A DNA stretch of 64,000 bases from Persicobacter sp. CCB-QB2 (lineage in GTDB: Bacteria; Bacteroidota; Bacteroidia; Cytophagales; Cyclobacteriaceae), in NCBI RefSeq assembly GCF_001274635.1, contig NZ_LBGV01000001.1, positions 1,364,001-1,428,000 on the forward strand, written 5' to 3'. Below are positions 1-9,886 of the stretch, in pieces. Both the position numbers and the translations under genes were made by a program. A model generated the notes under the pieces. The model was not told the origin of the DNA and did not search any database. It worked only from the letters and a program-made list of their open reading frames with translations. Each line of letters starts with the position of its first letter. The stretch's first letter is position 1.

Positions 1-735
1 TTTCAATCCGGATAATTGCCATGGACTCAAATCACCATTAAATGAACGGGCATCATAGAACATATAAGACATGTCCGTAACATTACTCACATCCCAGCTA
101 CTCAAATCGCCATCAAACAAGAACGCAGAATTGAACATAGCTCCCATACTAGCAACATTACCCACATCCCAAGCACTCAAATCGCCATTAAAGGAACTGG
201 CATATTCGAACATAGATTCCATATTAGTAACATTACTCACATCCCAGCCACTCAAATCGCCATTAAACGATCTGGCGTAATAGAACATAGCTCCCATATA
301 AGTAACATTACTCACATCCCAGTTACTTAAATCGCCATTAAAGGAACTGGCATATTTGAACATAGCTCCCATACTAGCAACATTACTCACACCCCAGCCA
401 CTCAAATCGCCATTAAAGGAACTGGCAGAGCGGAACATAGATCCCATAACAGTAACATTATCCACATCCCAGTCACTCAAATCGCCATTAAAGGAACTAG
501 CATATTCGAACATAGATCTCATATCAGTAACATTACCCACATCCCAGCCACTCAAATCGCCATTAAAGGAACTAGCATATTCGAACATAGATCTCATATC
601 AGTAACATTACCCACATCCCAGCCACTCAAATCGCCATTAAAGGAACTGGCACGATAGAACATATGAGACATATCCTTAACATTACTCACATCCCAGTCA
701 CTCAAATCAACATTAAAGGAACTGGCATATTGGAA
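1..735 (-). repeat. 75-bp coding tandem repeats, block 2 of the BspA-like gene
   Basis: About ten 75-bp units each encode one 25-residue DUF285 repeat. The units at 481-555 and 556-630 are identical base for base, including synonymous positions, so at least one duplication is recent. The block continues beyond the left edge. Confidence 0.92.
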
Positions 736-2793
736 CATACAGGACATGCTCTGAGTCAATGACAAATCCGGCTGATCATCTCCTAAAAAATTTTCTAATT
801 CACTGGCAAAAGACAACATATAAGCCGTAGAGTACCACTTATTCGTTCCCCATTGCGCTACGTGTTTTACCTTTGAGACATTATTCCTTTCTAAATCATT
901 TGGCCAACCTTGAAACGTACAAAAAGCTAGCTGCGGTAACTTCCCACTCATGGACACCTGATATTCCCCGCCCTCAGTGTAGGTATGGCTAACAGTTTCT
1001 TCCGAGCTGCTTCCTCCCGTGGTAGTACTTCCATCGCCCCAATCAATGGTATAATCACTGGCACCGGAGCCATTTACACCTCCCTTGATCTTTACAAAAA
1101 AGTCTTTGCTGTCTTCCGGTACGTTTATAGTGATGATAAAATCATCCGGACGCCCTACAACTGCTTTCAAGCTATGATCCGCTTCGATATTCTCCAGGGT
1201 ATAGCTAAGGCCTTGCGCTGCTTGACGCACACCATCCAACTCCCAAAATAGCAGGTGTTCGCCTTCAGGAATTTGTACTGAAAAAGTAAAAGCATCCCCC
1301 GGGGAAACATGAACATTAGCAGCGTTAATTTCACCGCCCCCTGTGGCAGATGCCCAAATCTGATAATCATATTTGGCATACAAGGTCATATCCTCTTCAC
1401 CCATTACATCTTTTGCAAAATCCCAAGCAAAATCCAAGGTTACCCCTTCGTCAGGGCTCGTTGCCCAGCCCACACTAGACATCCCCTCCTTTTCTGGAAT
1501 GATAGCAGGAGCCTGAATTAAACCTGACACAATCCCCGGATAGGCCTCCGGAACTGTCGGTGCTCCCCCTAAAGTATTAAATGTAACTTTATGTCCACAA
1601 TATTGAGTACTTTCGTTAATGCTCCATCCTTTTTCATCGATTAACGCTTGTCGAAAATCTAAACTTTCATCGGTACAATAATAAGCCGGAGCGCCAAAAT
1701 TAACGCCTGTCTGCAAATTCAATTTACTCCAGGATTCCAATAAACGATCATAATTTTCAGCAGAATAATTATCAGCATAGCGGAACATATCACTCATATT
1801 CGTTACTGCACTTACATCCCAACCACTCAAATCGCCATTAAACGAACTAGCAAAGCGGAACATATTCCTCATATTCGTTACTGCACTCACATCCCAGCCA
1901 CTCAAATCACCATTAAAAGAACTGGCAGAAGAGAACATATGACCCATCGACGTAACATTACTCACATCCCAGCCACTCAAATCACCATTAAAAGAACTGG
2001 CAGAAGAGAACATATACCCCATCGACGTAACATTACTCACATCCCAGCTACTCAAATCGCCATTAAAAGAACTGGCACGATAGAACATATCACTCATATA
2101 CGTTACTGCACTTACATCCCAGCTACTCAAATCACCATTAAAAGAACCGGCAGAATGGAACATAAAAGACATATATGTTACACCACTCACATCCCAGTCA
2201 CTCAAATCTCCATTAAACGAACTAGCTGAGCGGAACATATGACCCATATCCTTAACATTACTCACATCCCAACCACTCAAATCGCCATTAAAAGAACTGG
2301 CGTAAAAGAACATATAGGACATGCTCTGAGTCAAAGCCAAATCCGGTTGATCAACTCCTGAATTTTCTAATTTACTTGAATAGGAAAACATATATGCAGT
2401 AGAATACCACTTATTCGTTCCCCATTGCACTACCTGTCTTACCCTTGAAGCATTATTTTCTTCTAAATCATTTGAACTCCAGCCAAACTTACAAAAAGTA
2501 AGCTGTGGCAACTTCCCACTCATGCTCACCTGATATTCCCCGCCTTCAGCATAGGTATGGTTAACGGTTTCTTCCGAGGTGCTTCCTCCTGTCGTTGTAG
2601 TACCATCGCCCCAGTCAATGGTATAATCACTGGCACCGGAGCCGTTTACATCTCCCTTAATCTTTACAAAAAAATCTTTGTTGTCTTCCGGGATTTCTAT
2701 CGTGATAATAAAAGGCCGCTCTTCCTCAGCGGCATAAGTAAGTTGTGTCAGACTGATCATCAACAGGCTGAACCAAAAAAAGTAAGATTTCAT
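1..2793 (-). CDS. BspA-like (DUF285) repeat surface protein, C-terminus cut by window edge
   Basis: Reading the minus strand from an ATG at 2793 gives 931 codons open to the left edge. A signal peptide ends near TQLTYAAEE. A PKD-like segment with a DWGDGT motif follows (about residues 40-80), then 7 BspA/DUF285 repeats of 25 residues (about 150-340; core SFNGDLSGWDVSNVT.M..MF). Next comes a linker with an InlB B-repeat-like stretch (VTFNTLGG...TLYAKYD, about 395-470), a second DWGDG segment (about 550-600), and 10 more repeats (about 680-931). BspA-type proteins are surface adhesins or binding proteins. The missing C-terminus probably holds a secretion or anchoring signal; that is inference. 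It is monocistronic as far as visible and divergent from the efflux operon. Confidence 0.93.
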   Translation of the reverse strand, partial: MKSYFFWFSLLMISLTQLTYAAEEERPFIITIEIPEDNKDFFVKIKGDVNGSGASDYTIDWGDGTTTTGGSTSEETVNHTYAEGGEYQVSMSGKLPQLTFCKFGWSSNDLEENNASRVRQVVQWGTNKWYSTAYMFSYSSKLENSGVDQPDLALTQSMSYMFFYASSFNGDLSGWDVSNVKDMGHMFRSASSFNGDLSDWDVSGVTYMSFMFHSAGSFNGDLSSWDVSAVTYMSDMFYRASSFNGDLSSWDVSNVTSMGYMFSSASSFNGDLSGWDVSNVTSMGHMFSSASSFNGDLSGWDVSAVTNMRNMFRFASSFNGDLSGWDVSAVTNMSDMFRYADNYSAENYDRLLESWSKLNLQTGVNFGAPAYYCTDESLDFRQALIDEKGWSINESTQYCGHKVTFNTLGGAPTVPEAYPGIVSGLIQAPAIIPEKEGMSSVGWATSPDEGVTLDFAWDFAKDVMGEEDMTLYAKYDYQIWASATGGGEINAANVHVSPGDAFTFSVQIPEGEHLLFWELDGVRQAAQGLSYTLENIEADHSLKAVVGRPDDFIITINVPEDSKDFFVKIKGGVNGSGASDYTIDWGDGSTTTGGSSSEETVSHTYTEGGEYQVSMSGKLPQLAFCTFQGWPNDLERNNVSKVKHVAQWGTNKWYSTAYMLSFASELENFLGDDQPDLSLTQSMSCMFQYASSFNVDLSDWDVSNVKDMSHMFYRASSFNGDLSGWDVGNVTDMRSMFEYASSFNGDLSGWDVGNVTDMRSMFEYASSFNGDLSDWDVDNVTVMGSMFRSASSFNGDLSGWGVSNVASMGAMFKYASSFNGDLSNWDVSNVTYMGAMFYYARSFNGDLSGWDVSNVTNMESMFEYASSFNGDLSAWDVGNVASMGAMFNSAFLFDGDLSSWDVSNVTDMSYMFYDARSFNGDLSPWQLSGLK
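1775..2335 (-). repeat. 75-bp coding tandem repeats, block 1 of the BspA-like gene
   Basis: Seven 75-bp units with the same SFNGDLS.WDVS core as block 2, with changes concentrated around the M..MF positions. Together with the preceding DWGDG domain, this block and block 2 form two copies of one larger module within the same protein. Confidence 0.92.
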
Positions 2794-3052
2794 AAATAGG
2801 ATTAATATTTAAATTAAACCGAAAGATATGACCCTTTATTTAAATATATACTTAAAAAAACATAAAATAATGATCGTATTTAAACAACTCTCCGGTATTA
2901 AATACCATTCTTTGCAGAATTATTGGAGCTGACGCCAACTCTGATTCATAAATCACAGCAGTCCCCTTCAGTTTCCCACTCCCCCCTCATCACTTCAACC
3001 TTCAATTTCAGCACTTCATCCCAATAAATCCCTCCACAGCCTGAGCAGGACC

Positions 3053-3060
3053 TAGTTTTG
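3053..3060 (+). promoter_or_regulatory. Putative Bacteroidota -7 box of the efflux operon
   Basis: TAGTTTTG fits the Bacteroidota sigma-ABfr consensus TAnnTTTG. Transcription would start about 7 bases downstream, giving a leader of roughly 25 bases before the ATG at 3093. This argues against the in-frame GTG at 3060. No convincing -33 element is visible. Confidence 0.45.
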
Positions 3061-3092
3061 TGGCATGTATTCACAAAACAAATGAAAACCTC

Positions 3093-4157
3093 ATGCGCAA
3101 GCAATTCACCTTTTTAATGACGGTCGCGATCATGAGTGCCTGCCAAAGCACTACGGAAACGGCCTCCCCTCAGCATGCCAAGCCCGTAAAAGTACAGGCG
3201 CTTACTCCACAACAGTCTGCAGAAAAAATCTATTTCAACGGACAGGTGGCAGAACAAAAAGAAGTAATGGTCTCCTTTCGTGTGGGTGGCCCCTTAAGCA
3301 GCCTGAAAGTTAATAGTGGCGACTATGTAAAAAAAGGAACCGTCATTGCGACCATTGATTCCCGAGATTATGAGATCGCCCTACGTCAGGCCAAGGCACA
3401 ATGGGAGCAAGTCAGCAGTGAATATGAACGCTACACCGCCCTCTTTGAGAAAGGGAAATTGCCGGCGAATAATTACGATAAAATTAAGTCAGGCTATAAA
3501 ATGGCCAAAGTCGCCTACGACCAAGCCACCAACCAGCTACAGGATACCCAATTGCGAGCGCCCTTCTCCGGTTACATCAGCAACAAGATGGCGAATAATT
3601 TCGAGACCGTAGGCCCTGGTCAGCCCATCGTGGCGTTAATTGATGCCCAAGCACTGGAAATTGTGGTAGGTGTACCGGCCTCCCGTATCGAAGCGGTAAA
3701 ATCCGCCAAACATTTTACGGTAGACATTAAAAATGCCGGCGTACAAGACCTACCGGTTCAATTGTTGAGCGTCAATGCGAAAAATGGTCCTGATAAATTG
3801 TATGAAGCGCGCTTCCAATTATCACCAGCAAATCAGGCAACGATCAAAACGGGCATGGCTGTAAGAATGGCCTTAGAGGCCTCCACTAGTGATACTGCGA
3901 TCAATAGCGTTCCGGTGGAAGCCCTAATGAATAAAAGTGGCCAGGATATGGTCTGGGTCTACGATGCCCAGGCAGGTATTGCAAAAACGAAAGCAGTGCG
4001 GACTGGTGCACTATTGAACGATGGCCAAATAGAAATTCTTTCCGGCTTGAGTGCTCAGGATAAGGTCATCACCGCTGGCGCACACAGCCTATACGAAGGC
4101 CAAAAAGTCAAGCCGATTAAAAACAGTACTAAAACGAATATTGGAGGATTGCTGTAA
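3093..4157 (+). CDS. RND efflux periplasmic adaptor lipoprotein (HlyD/MFP family)
   Basis: 354 residues. The chosen start (MRKQFTFLM...) gives a lipoprotein signal with lipobox IMSAC near residue 17; the upstream GTG would spoil this. The body has the membrane-fusion-protein order: a biotinyl-lipoyl-like half (NGQVAEQKEVMVSFRVGG, then GDYVKKGTVIATIDSRDY), a short alpha-helical hairpin (about 85-140), the second lipoyl half (LRAPFSGYISNK), and beta-barrel and membrane-proximal domains. It links the inner-membrane RND pump to the outer-membrane channel. The stop overlaps the next start by one base (TAATG), indicating coupling with the pump gene. Confidence 0.93.
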   Translation: MRKQFTFLMTVAIMSACQSTTETASPQHAKPVKVQALTPQQSAEKIYFNGQVAEQKEVMVSFRVGGPLSSLKVNSGDYVKKGTVIATIDSRDYEIALRQAKAQWEQVSSEYERYTALFEKGKLPANNYDKIKSGYKMAKVAYDQATNQLQDTQLRAPFSGYISNKMANNFETVGPGQPIVALIDAQALEIVVGVPASRIEAVKSAKHFTVDIKNAGVQDLPVQLLSVNAKNGPDKLYEARFQLSPANQATIKTGMAVRMALEASTSDTAINSVPVEALMNKSGQDMVWVYDAQAGIAKTKAVRTGALLNDGQIEILSGLSAQDKVITAGAHSLYEGQKVKPIKNSTKTNIGGLL

Positions 4158-7100
4158 TGCTGGAAAAGGTTTTAGAACAAAAAGCGATGATCTCAGTGGT
4201 GCTGATCGCAGTGCTGTTGGGAGGACTATTTGCCTACACCAAGATTGGTAAGCTGGAAGATGCCGAAATTCCCCTAAAAACGGCTTTGGTCATCACCCCC
4301 TATCCGGGAGCCAGTGCACATGAGGTGGAATTAGAGGTGACCGATGTTTTAGAAAAAGCGATACAAAAGCTGGAAAACATTAAAAACATCAAGTCGCAAT
4401 CCATGCCGGGAGTATCGGTGATTGAAATCAATATCCGTGATCAGGTGAAAACCGATGAGCTTCCACAGCTATGGGATCACCTCAGAAGAAAAGTGGGTGA
4501 TGCGAAATCTCAATTGCCGGCAGCGGCCTACGATCCGCAAGTCAATGATGATTTCGCTGACACCTATGGGATGCTCTATGCGGTGACTTCTGATGGATAC
4601 ACGAAGGCAGAACTAAAGAATTATACCGAATACATCGAAAGAGAGCTATTGGAGGTGGAAGGCATCCGCCGTTCCCAAATCTTTGGTAGTCAGATGGAGG
4701 ATATTGAAATCACCTTCTCTTCCGAAAAATTAGCCCAACTGAATGTCAACCCGATGATGATCGCCATGGAGATGCAGAACCAGGGCACCATCGTGAATGC
4801 AGGACGTATCAGTGCCGGAAGCGAGTCTATTCGCTTAGGCGTTGGGAATAAAATCTCCAATGTTGCGCAACTGGAGGATTTGATCATTCAAATTCCACAT
4901 GGTGGAAGTATTCGCTTGGGAGATGTCGCTACAGTAAGCAAAAGCTATATGGAACCTAAGCGGGAAGCCATGTATTTCAATGGAGAAATGGCTTTAGCCC
5001 TCGCCTTTTCTAATGAAAGCGGAATCAATGTGGTACAATTAGGGGACAGACTGGATGAGCGCGTAGCCGAAATTACCGCCAATCTGCCTGCCGGAATTGA
5101 AATGCACAAAATATACTCTCAGCCGGAACGTGTGGACGATGCCGTAACCAACTTCATGTGGAATTTGGTGAGTTCGGTGGCGATCGTAATTGTGGTATTA
5201 TTATTTGCGATGGGATTCCGTTCCGGTTTGTTGATTTCCTCCGGATTAGTCTTCACCATTTTGGCGACCATTATTGTGATGCTCGGCATTGACCTTCCCC
5301 TACACCGCGTAACATTAGCAGCCATCATTTTGGCCATGGGGATGTTGGTGGATAATTCCATCGTGGTGGCAGACGGAATATTGGTTGATTTAAAAAGAGG
5401 CGTTGACCCCAAATTGGCCTTTGTCAATACTGCAAAGAAAACAGCCATGCCTCTATTAGGAGCTACCTTGGTCGCCATCCTGGCCTTCTTCCCATTAGCG
5501 ATGTCGCCTGATATGGCGGGCGAATTTTTAGGTTCTCTCTTCTCGGTGCTGATCATTTCCTTATTGCTCAGCTGGGTATTTGCCATGGTACAAACGCCTT
5601 TTATGGCCAAATATTTTTATAAGAAAGAAGGTCAACAAAACAATGTTGCTAAAAATAATGAAGGGGGAATTTACCGCTTGTTCCGCCGTTCGGTGGAGTT
5701 TTCCCTGAAGCACAAAAAGACGACGATGGGACTGAGTTTGGGGGTATTAGTGGTTTCCCTTTCGCTCTTCAAATTTGTCAACCTGAGCTTCTTCCCAAAA
5801 ATTGACTATGACCAATTCGTAATCGAATATGAATTGCCGATAGGCAGTGATATCGAAGCGATAGAACAAGACCTGAAGAAAGCGGCTACGCACCTTTCCC
5901 AATTGGAAGGCGTAGAAATCACCAATGTTTCGGTGGGTCGTCCACCAGCGCGTTACACCATGATGCGCCCAATGGCCAAAGGCGGGAACCATTATGGGGA
6001 AATCATGATACAGACTGCGGAAACAGATCAGGTAAAGGAACTTGTTCCGCAGGTGGAAAGCTATTTCGCCTCCAACTTCCCTCATGCCTTTGTGAAGGTG
6101 CAGGAATACGGTGCCTATATGGCCGACTTTGAAATTGAAGCGGAATTTTCCGGTCCGGATCCATTGGTTTTGGAACAGCTAGCCGATCAGGCCAAAGCGA
6201 TCATGCATCAGACTGCTGGCGCCCAACATATCACGGATGACTGGAGAAATAAATCCAAAGTACTGAAGCCTGTCTATTCGGTTGAAAATGCCCAGCCTCT
6301 CGGACTTAGTCGAAAAGATATGGCCAATTCCATCCTCGTAGCGACAGAGGGCATGCCCATCGGCGCCATATACGAAGGACAAGAAATGTTACCGGTCTTA
6401 CTAAAAGTGGAAGAACCGGTAGAAAATCAACTGGAGAACATCGGTAACATTCCGGTATGGGGAGAGCGCAGTCAGTTTAGCGTGCCATTGGCGCAAATTA
6501 CGGAGGACGTGGATTTGAATTGGGAGAATGAAATGGTGCGTCGCTACAATGGTAAGCGTGCGATCAAAGCACAGTGTAATGTAGCCGATGGTTATAATGC
6601 TATGAAAGTGCAGGAATCCATGGCGGAAGCATTGGAAAGCATCGAGCTTCCGGAAGGTTACGCCTTTCGTTGGGATGGGACCAATGCCGAGTCAGCCAAA
6701 TCCACTCAAGCCTTAATGACTTACCTGCCATTGGCTTTGGGCTTGATGTTAATCATCATTATCGGATTGTTCAATAACCTCAAACAACCCCTGATCATCT
6801 TTATGGTCTTCCCTTATGCCTTCATCGGCATTGTGATCGGCTATTTGGTCACAGGTGTGGATCTGGAGTTTACCGGTATTATCGGAACGCTTGGACTGAT
6901 CGGAATGATGATCAAAAACTCGGTGGTGTTGCTCGATGAAATCAACCTGAACATCAAAGCAGGACACGCTCCATTAACGGCCACCATCGAATCATCAGTA
7001 TCCCGAATGCGCCCCGTAATGATGGCCTCCCTAACGACCATCCTGGGGATGTTGCCCCTGATTTTTGACCCTATGTTCCGCTCCATGGCAGTGGCCATTA

Positions 7101-7231
7101 TGTTCGGACTACTGGTCGGATCTCTCATCACTTTGGTATTGGTACCGGTGATGTATGCGGTATTTTATGGAGTGGATGGCAATAGTGCCGCCAAGGAATC
7201 CACAAACGAAAAGACTTTAGCTCATGCTTAA
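4157..7231 (+). CDS. RND-family efflux transporter permease (AcrB-like)
   Basis: 1024 residues, the usual RND length, with one N-terminal membrane helix, a large periplasmic loop, a block of helices (about 335-520), a second helix and loop, and a C-terminal helix block (about 855-1005). The proton-relay helix 4 reads GMLVDNSIVVADG (about 395-407), with one acidic residue where AcrB has two. PYPGASAHEVE near the N-terminus is typical of the family. It should be the proton-driven inner-membrane pump of the tripartite complex formed with its neighbours. Substrate cannot be read from sequence; drug, dye or bile-salt-like compounds are more likely than metals because no metal-binding motif is seen. 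Confidence 0.94.
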   Translation: MLEKVLEQKAMISVVLIAVLLGGLFAYTKIGKLEDAEIPLKTALVITPYPGASAHEVELEVTDVLEKAIQKLENIKNIKSQSMPGVSVIEINIRDQVKTDELPQLWDHLRRKVGDAKSQLPAAAYDPQVNDDFADTYGMLYAVTSDGYTKAELKNYTEYIERELLEVEGIRRSQIFGSQMEDIEITFSSEKLAQLNVNPMMIAMEMQNQGTIVNAGRISAGSESIRLGVGNKISNVAQLEDLIIQIPHGGSIRLGDVATVSKSYMEPKREAMYFNGEMALALAFSNESGINVVQLGDRLDERVAEITANLPAGIEMHKIYSQPERVDDAVTNFMWNLVSSVAIVIVVLLFAMGFRSGLLISSGLVFTILATIIVMLGIDLPLHRVTLAAIILAMGMLVDNSIVVADGILVDLKRGVDPKLAFVNTAKKTAMPLLGATLVAILAFFPLAMSPDMAGEFLGSLFSVLIISLLLSWVFAMVQTPFMAKYFYKKEGQQNNVAKNNEGGIYRLFRRSVEFSLKHKKTTMGLSLGVLVVSLSLFKFVNLSFFPKIDYDQFVIEYELPIGSDIEAIEQDLKKAATHLSQLEGVEITNVSVGRPPARYTMMRPMAKGGNHYGEIMIQTAETDQVKELVPQVESYFASNFPHAFVKVQEYGAYMADFEIEAEFSGPDPLVLEQLADQAKAIMHQTAGAQHITDDWRNKSKVLKPVYSVENAQPLGLSRKDMANSILVATEGMPIGAIYEGQEMLPVLLKVEEPVENQLENIGNIPVWGERSQFSVPLAQITEDVDLNWENEMVRRYNGKRAIKAQCNVADGYNAMKVQESMAEALESIELPEGYAFRWDGTNAESAKSTQALMTYLPLALGLMLIIIIGLFNNLKQPLIIFMVFPYAFIGIVIGYLVTGVDLEFTGIIGTLGLIGMMIKNSVVLLDEINLNIKAGHAPLTATIESSVSRMRPVMMASLTTILGMLPLIFDPMFRSMAVAIMFGLLVGSLITLVLVPVMYAVFYGVDGNSAAKESTNEKTLAHA

Positions 7232-8615
7232 TTTCATAAAACAAGGGATGGTGGCCGCACTTTTGGTCACCTCCACTGCGGTTAAGGCCCAAACCTATGT
7301 CAGCTTAGAGGATTGTAGGGAGCAGGCGGTGGCCTATAATAAAGATTTGAAAAAAGCCGCCCTGCAAATAGCCGAAGCGGAAAGCAATTTAAAGGTAGCG
7401 AAGAAAGCTTATTTGCCTTCCATTGAAGCCTCTGCTACTGCTATGCACATTCCTAATCTTAATGCGGAACTGAATATGCCCGGAGGCTTTCTGCCAACAG
7501 CCGAAAGTCTGGAAGCCGCGCAGGCAGGTAATTTCTCCGGCATGAGTGATGTTTATAGTCCGGGGATGTCGATGACGATGGATAAGATGTCTCTGGTCGC
7601 TGCCGACGTTTCCCTGATCCAACCGATTTATACAGGCGGTAAAATCAATGCCATTAACAAGCAAGCGAAAATCGGGCAGGAGATCAGTCAGGAGAATTAT
7701 CAGCTGACTTATAGTGACATCATTGTCAAGACAGATCAGGCCTATTGGAATGTGATCGCTGCCAGAGATGGGGTGGCACTCTCTAAAAGTTATCTGGAGA
7801 TGCTCACGGATTTAGAGGAACAGATGGCCGATATGCAGGAAGTCGGACTATTACCGGCAAGTGAAAAGTTGCGCGTGAGCGTGCAGAAAAATCAGGCAGA
7901 ACTGAATGTGGTGAAGGCCGAAAATGGATTAACACTGGCGACCATGTTTTTGAATCAGTTAATGGGAGCGAAATTGAAGCAGGAAACGGTGCCGACCGAT
8001 GAACTGAATGCAACAGTGGCCAAAATGGATTTGAACGACGGACTGACCTATGGCTTGTCCAATCGTCAGGAATTAAAAATGATGGACAAGCAGGTCGAGA
8101 TTTCAAAACTACAAGAGCAAGTGGTGCGTGCGGATTACCTGCCTCAGGCCGGGGTCTCCGCTGCTTATATGTATGCCTATGCCACGGATGTGGCGGAGGA
8201 TTTAGCCCCGATAGCCTTACTTTCCGGGCAGGTGAACATTCCGGTATTCCATTGGGGTGAGCGCAAACAGAAAATGCGGGTGGCCAAATTACAGACCGAA
8301 CAGCACCAAACGGATTACGAGCAGGCTTTTGACATGATCACCCTGGAAATCCAACAAAAATCATTAGCGCTGGAGGAAGCTTATACGGCCATCCAAATCG
8401 CCAAAAAAGGCGTGGCTCAGGCCAAAGAAGCCATGGAGGAAACCCAGTATAGTTTTGAGGCGGACTTAAATACCACGACTGACTTGCTGAATGCTAAAGC
8501 TGAATATCAAAATGCACAATATCAGTTGATCGGTGCATTGATTGATTATGAAACTCAAAAAACCGATTGGGCCAAAACTACGGGTACGCTCGTTCGGCCA
8601 ATGGATAATAAATAA
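7224..8615 (+). CDS. TolC-family outer-membrane efflux protein
   Basis: 463 residues with signal peptide (cleavage near STAVKAQ). Two OEP-type halves are visible: each has a YxxIxxxxxAYWNVIAARD-like or LEEAYTAIQIAKK-like helix, and FHWGERKQKMRVAK marks the second repeat. It forms the outer-membrane channel for the RND pump. Its start lies 8 bases inside the pump gene, so the three genes form one tightly coupled operon. The two-component genes follow on the same strand. Confidence 0.92.
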   Translation: MLNFIKQGMVAALLVTSTAVKAQTYVSLEDCREQAVAYNKDLKKAALQIAEAESNLKVAKKAYLPSIEASATAMHIPNLNAELNMPGGFLPTAESLEAAQAGNFSGMSDVYSPGMSMTMDKMSLVAADVSLIQPIYTGGKINAINKQAKIGQEISQENYQLTYSDIIVKTDQAYWNVIAARDGVALSKSYLEMLTDLEEQMADMQEVGLLPASEKLRVSVQKNQAELNVVKAENGLTLATMFLNQLMGAKLKQETVPTDELNATVAKMDLNDGLTYGLSNRQELKMMDKQVEISKLQEQVVRADYLPQAGVSAAYMYAYATDVAEDLAPIALLSGQVNIPVFHWGERKQKMRVAKLQTEQHQTDYEQAFDMITLEIQQKSLALEEAYTAIQIAKKGVAQAKEAMEETQYSFEADLNTTTDLLNAKAEYQNAQYQLIGALIDYETQKTDWAKTTGTLVRPMDNK

Positions 8616-8774
8616 AGGTTGTTAGGCATCGAGGGAGGCCGATTGGTTATAGATTATTATTGCCTTAAAATGGTGCAGGCCTCCCTATTTTTTGTTGACC
8701 ACCACACTCCCCTGACCACAATAATTAAAGTAAAGGATAGCCTTTACGCTCACTTTTTTTTTAATATTACAGTC

Positions 8775-9881
8775 ATGAATACTTGTAAACCGGGAGAGTT
8801 TGAAATTAATGACGGACTGATGAGGAATTTAACGATGATTCATAGCATTATTGCACCAAACCTGTACTCCAAAAGGGAGATACTCAAAAGATTATTCCTG
8901 GCCATCATTTGGTCTCAGGGCATTATATACTTCATTGAATACATTATTGAAGATCCTGAACCTGACGGAATGCCCATCTGGCAAGTCCGCTGGATATCCT
9001 TTGCGGCTTTTGCCTTTTTGTCTGAAGCGCTAGTCCTAAACGAATATTGGGTCGAACGGCTTTTTCCCATCGATGAGAAAAATTTTACCCGGAGGGTCTC
9101 GCTGCAATTTTTAACCAGTTGCGTGCTCTGTATTCTTGTATTTGGCGCGGTCTACCATATTTTCGATGCACCCACTAATCCAGAATATGAAAAAGGCGCT
9201 TTTTTGGGATTAGCATTAGGACTATGGTCCATGATGATGCAGGTATTTATTGTATTGGTAAACCGCATGATGCGGAAATGGAAAGAAACCACCAAAGAGA
9301 TGGAGGCATTAAAAAGGGAAAAAATGGAAATGACCATTACCTCCTTACAAGATCAACTGAATCCGCATTTTCTATTCAACAATCTGAGTGTATTGAAATC
9401 CTTGGTGATGCTCAATCAGCAAAAAGCGGCTTTGGGTTTTATCCAAAATTTTTCCGAAATCTATCGCTATGTTTTGACGCAGTCGGAAGCCATGACGGTG
9501 CCCTTAGCCGAAGAGTTGGCATTTATCAAACAATATGCTGCCTTGCATCAAGAACGATTGGACGATGCCTTGTATATGGAATATGACATCCCGGAGCAGC
9601 ATTTGCAAGATCACCTTCCCCCGATGACTTTACAATTATTGGTGGAGAATGCCCTCAAACACAATATTGCGGAAGAGGGTAATGAACTGCTGATCAAAAT
9701 AAAAATTGTGGCGGGCTATTTAGTGGTCTCCAATAATGTCCAAAAGAAAAGCAGTACCTATTCGACCTATAAAGGATTAGAGAATTTAAAAAGAAGATGT
9801 GAACTACTCAGTAGCCGTCCAATGATTATTCTGGAAAATGAGCAACAGTTCACGGTAAAAGTTCCCCTTATACAAGCCTAA
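8775..9881 (+). CDS. LytS/YehU-type sensor histidine kinase
   Basis: 368 residues from the ATG at 8775 (ATGs at 8820 and 8835 are alternatives; upstream in-frame codons lack family similarity). Four hydrophobic helices (about residues 35-160) are followed by a coiled linker and the His_kinase domain. The H-box is DQLNPHFLFNN with phospho-acceptor His198, and the N-box is QLLVENALKHNI. The C-terminal ATPase part is short, as usual for this class. It should phosphorylate the LytTR regulator encoded 5 bases downstream. The gap of about 160 bases from the TolC gene allows its own promoter. A role in controlling the efflux operon is inferred from position only. Confidence 0.9.
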   Translation: MNTCKPGEFEINDGLMRNLTMIHSIIAPNLYSKREILKRLFLAIIWSQGIIYFIEYIIEDPEPDGMPIWQVRWISFAAFAFLSEALVLNEYWVERLFPIDEKNFTRRVSLQFLTSCVLCILVFGAVYHIFDAPTNPEYEKGAFLGLALGLWSMMMQVFIVLVNRMMRKWKETTKEMEALKREKMEMTITSLQDQLNPHFLFNNLSVLKSLVMLNQQKAALGFIQNFSEIYRYVLTQSEAMTVPLAEELAFIKQYAALHQERLDDALYMEYDIPEQHLQDHLPPMTLQLLVENALKHNIAEEGNELLIKIKIVAGYLVVSNNVQKKSSTYSTYKGLENLKRRCELLSSRPMIILENEQQFTVKVPLIQA

Positions 9882-9886
9882 GCCCC

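Noticed and set aside
71..658. Plus-strand ORFs of 69 and 100 codons with 25-residue periodicity
   Set aside because: They are the antisense reading of the BspA-like repeat gene; the periodicity comes from its 75-bp units, and the minus frame has signal peptide and family motifs.
1..735. Possible CRISPR-like array from regular repeats
   Set aside because: The repeats are 75 bp, contiguous and in frame with a coding sequence; there are no unrelated spacers.
5119..5610. 163-codon minus-strand ORF inside the RND pump gene
   Set aside because: Antisense to a highly conserved membrane segment, low-complexity Asn/Thr-rich translation, no family.
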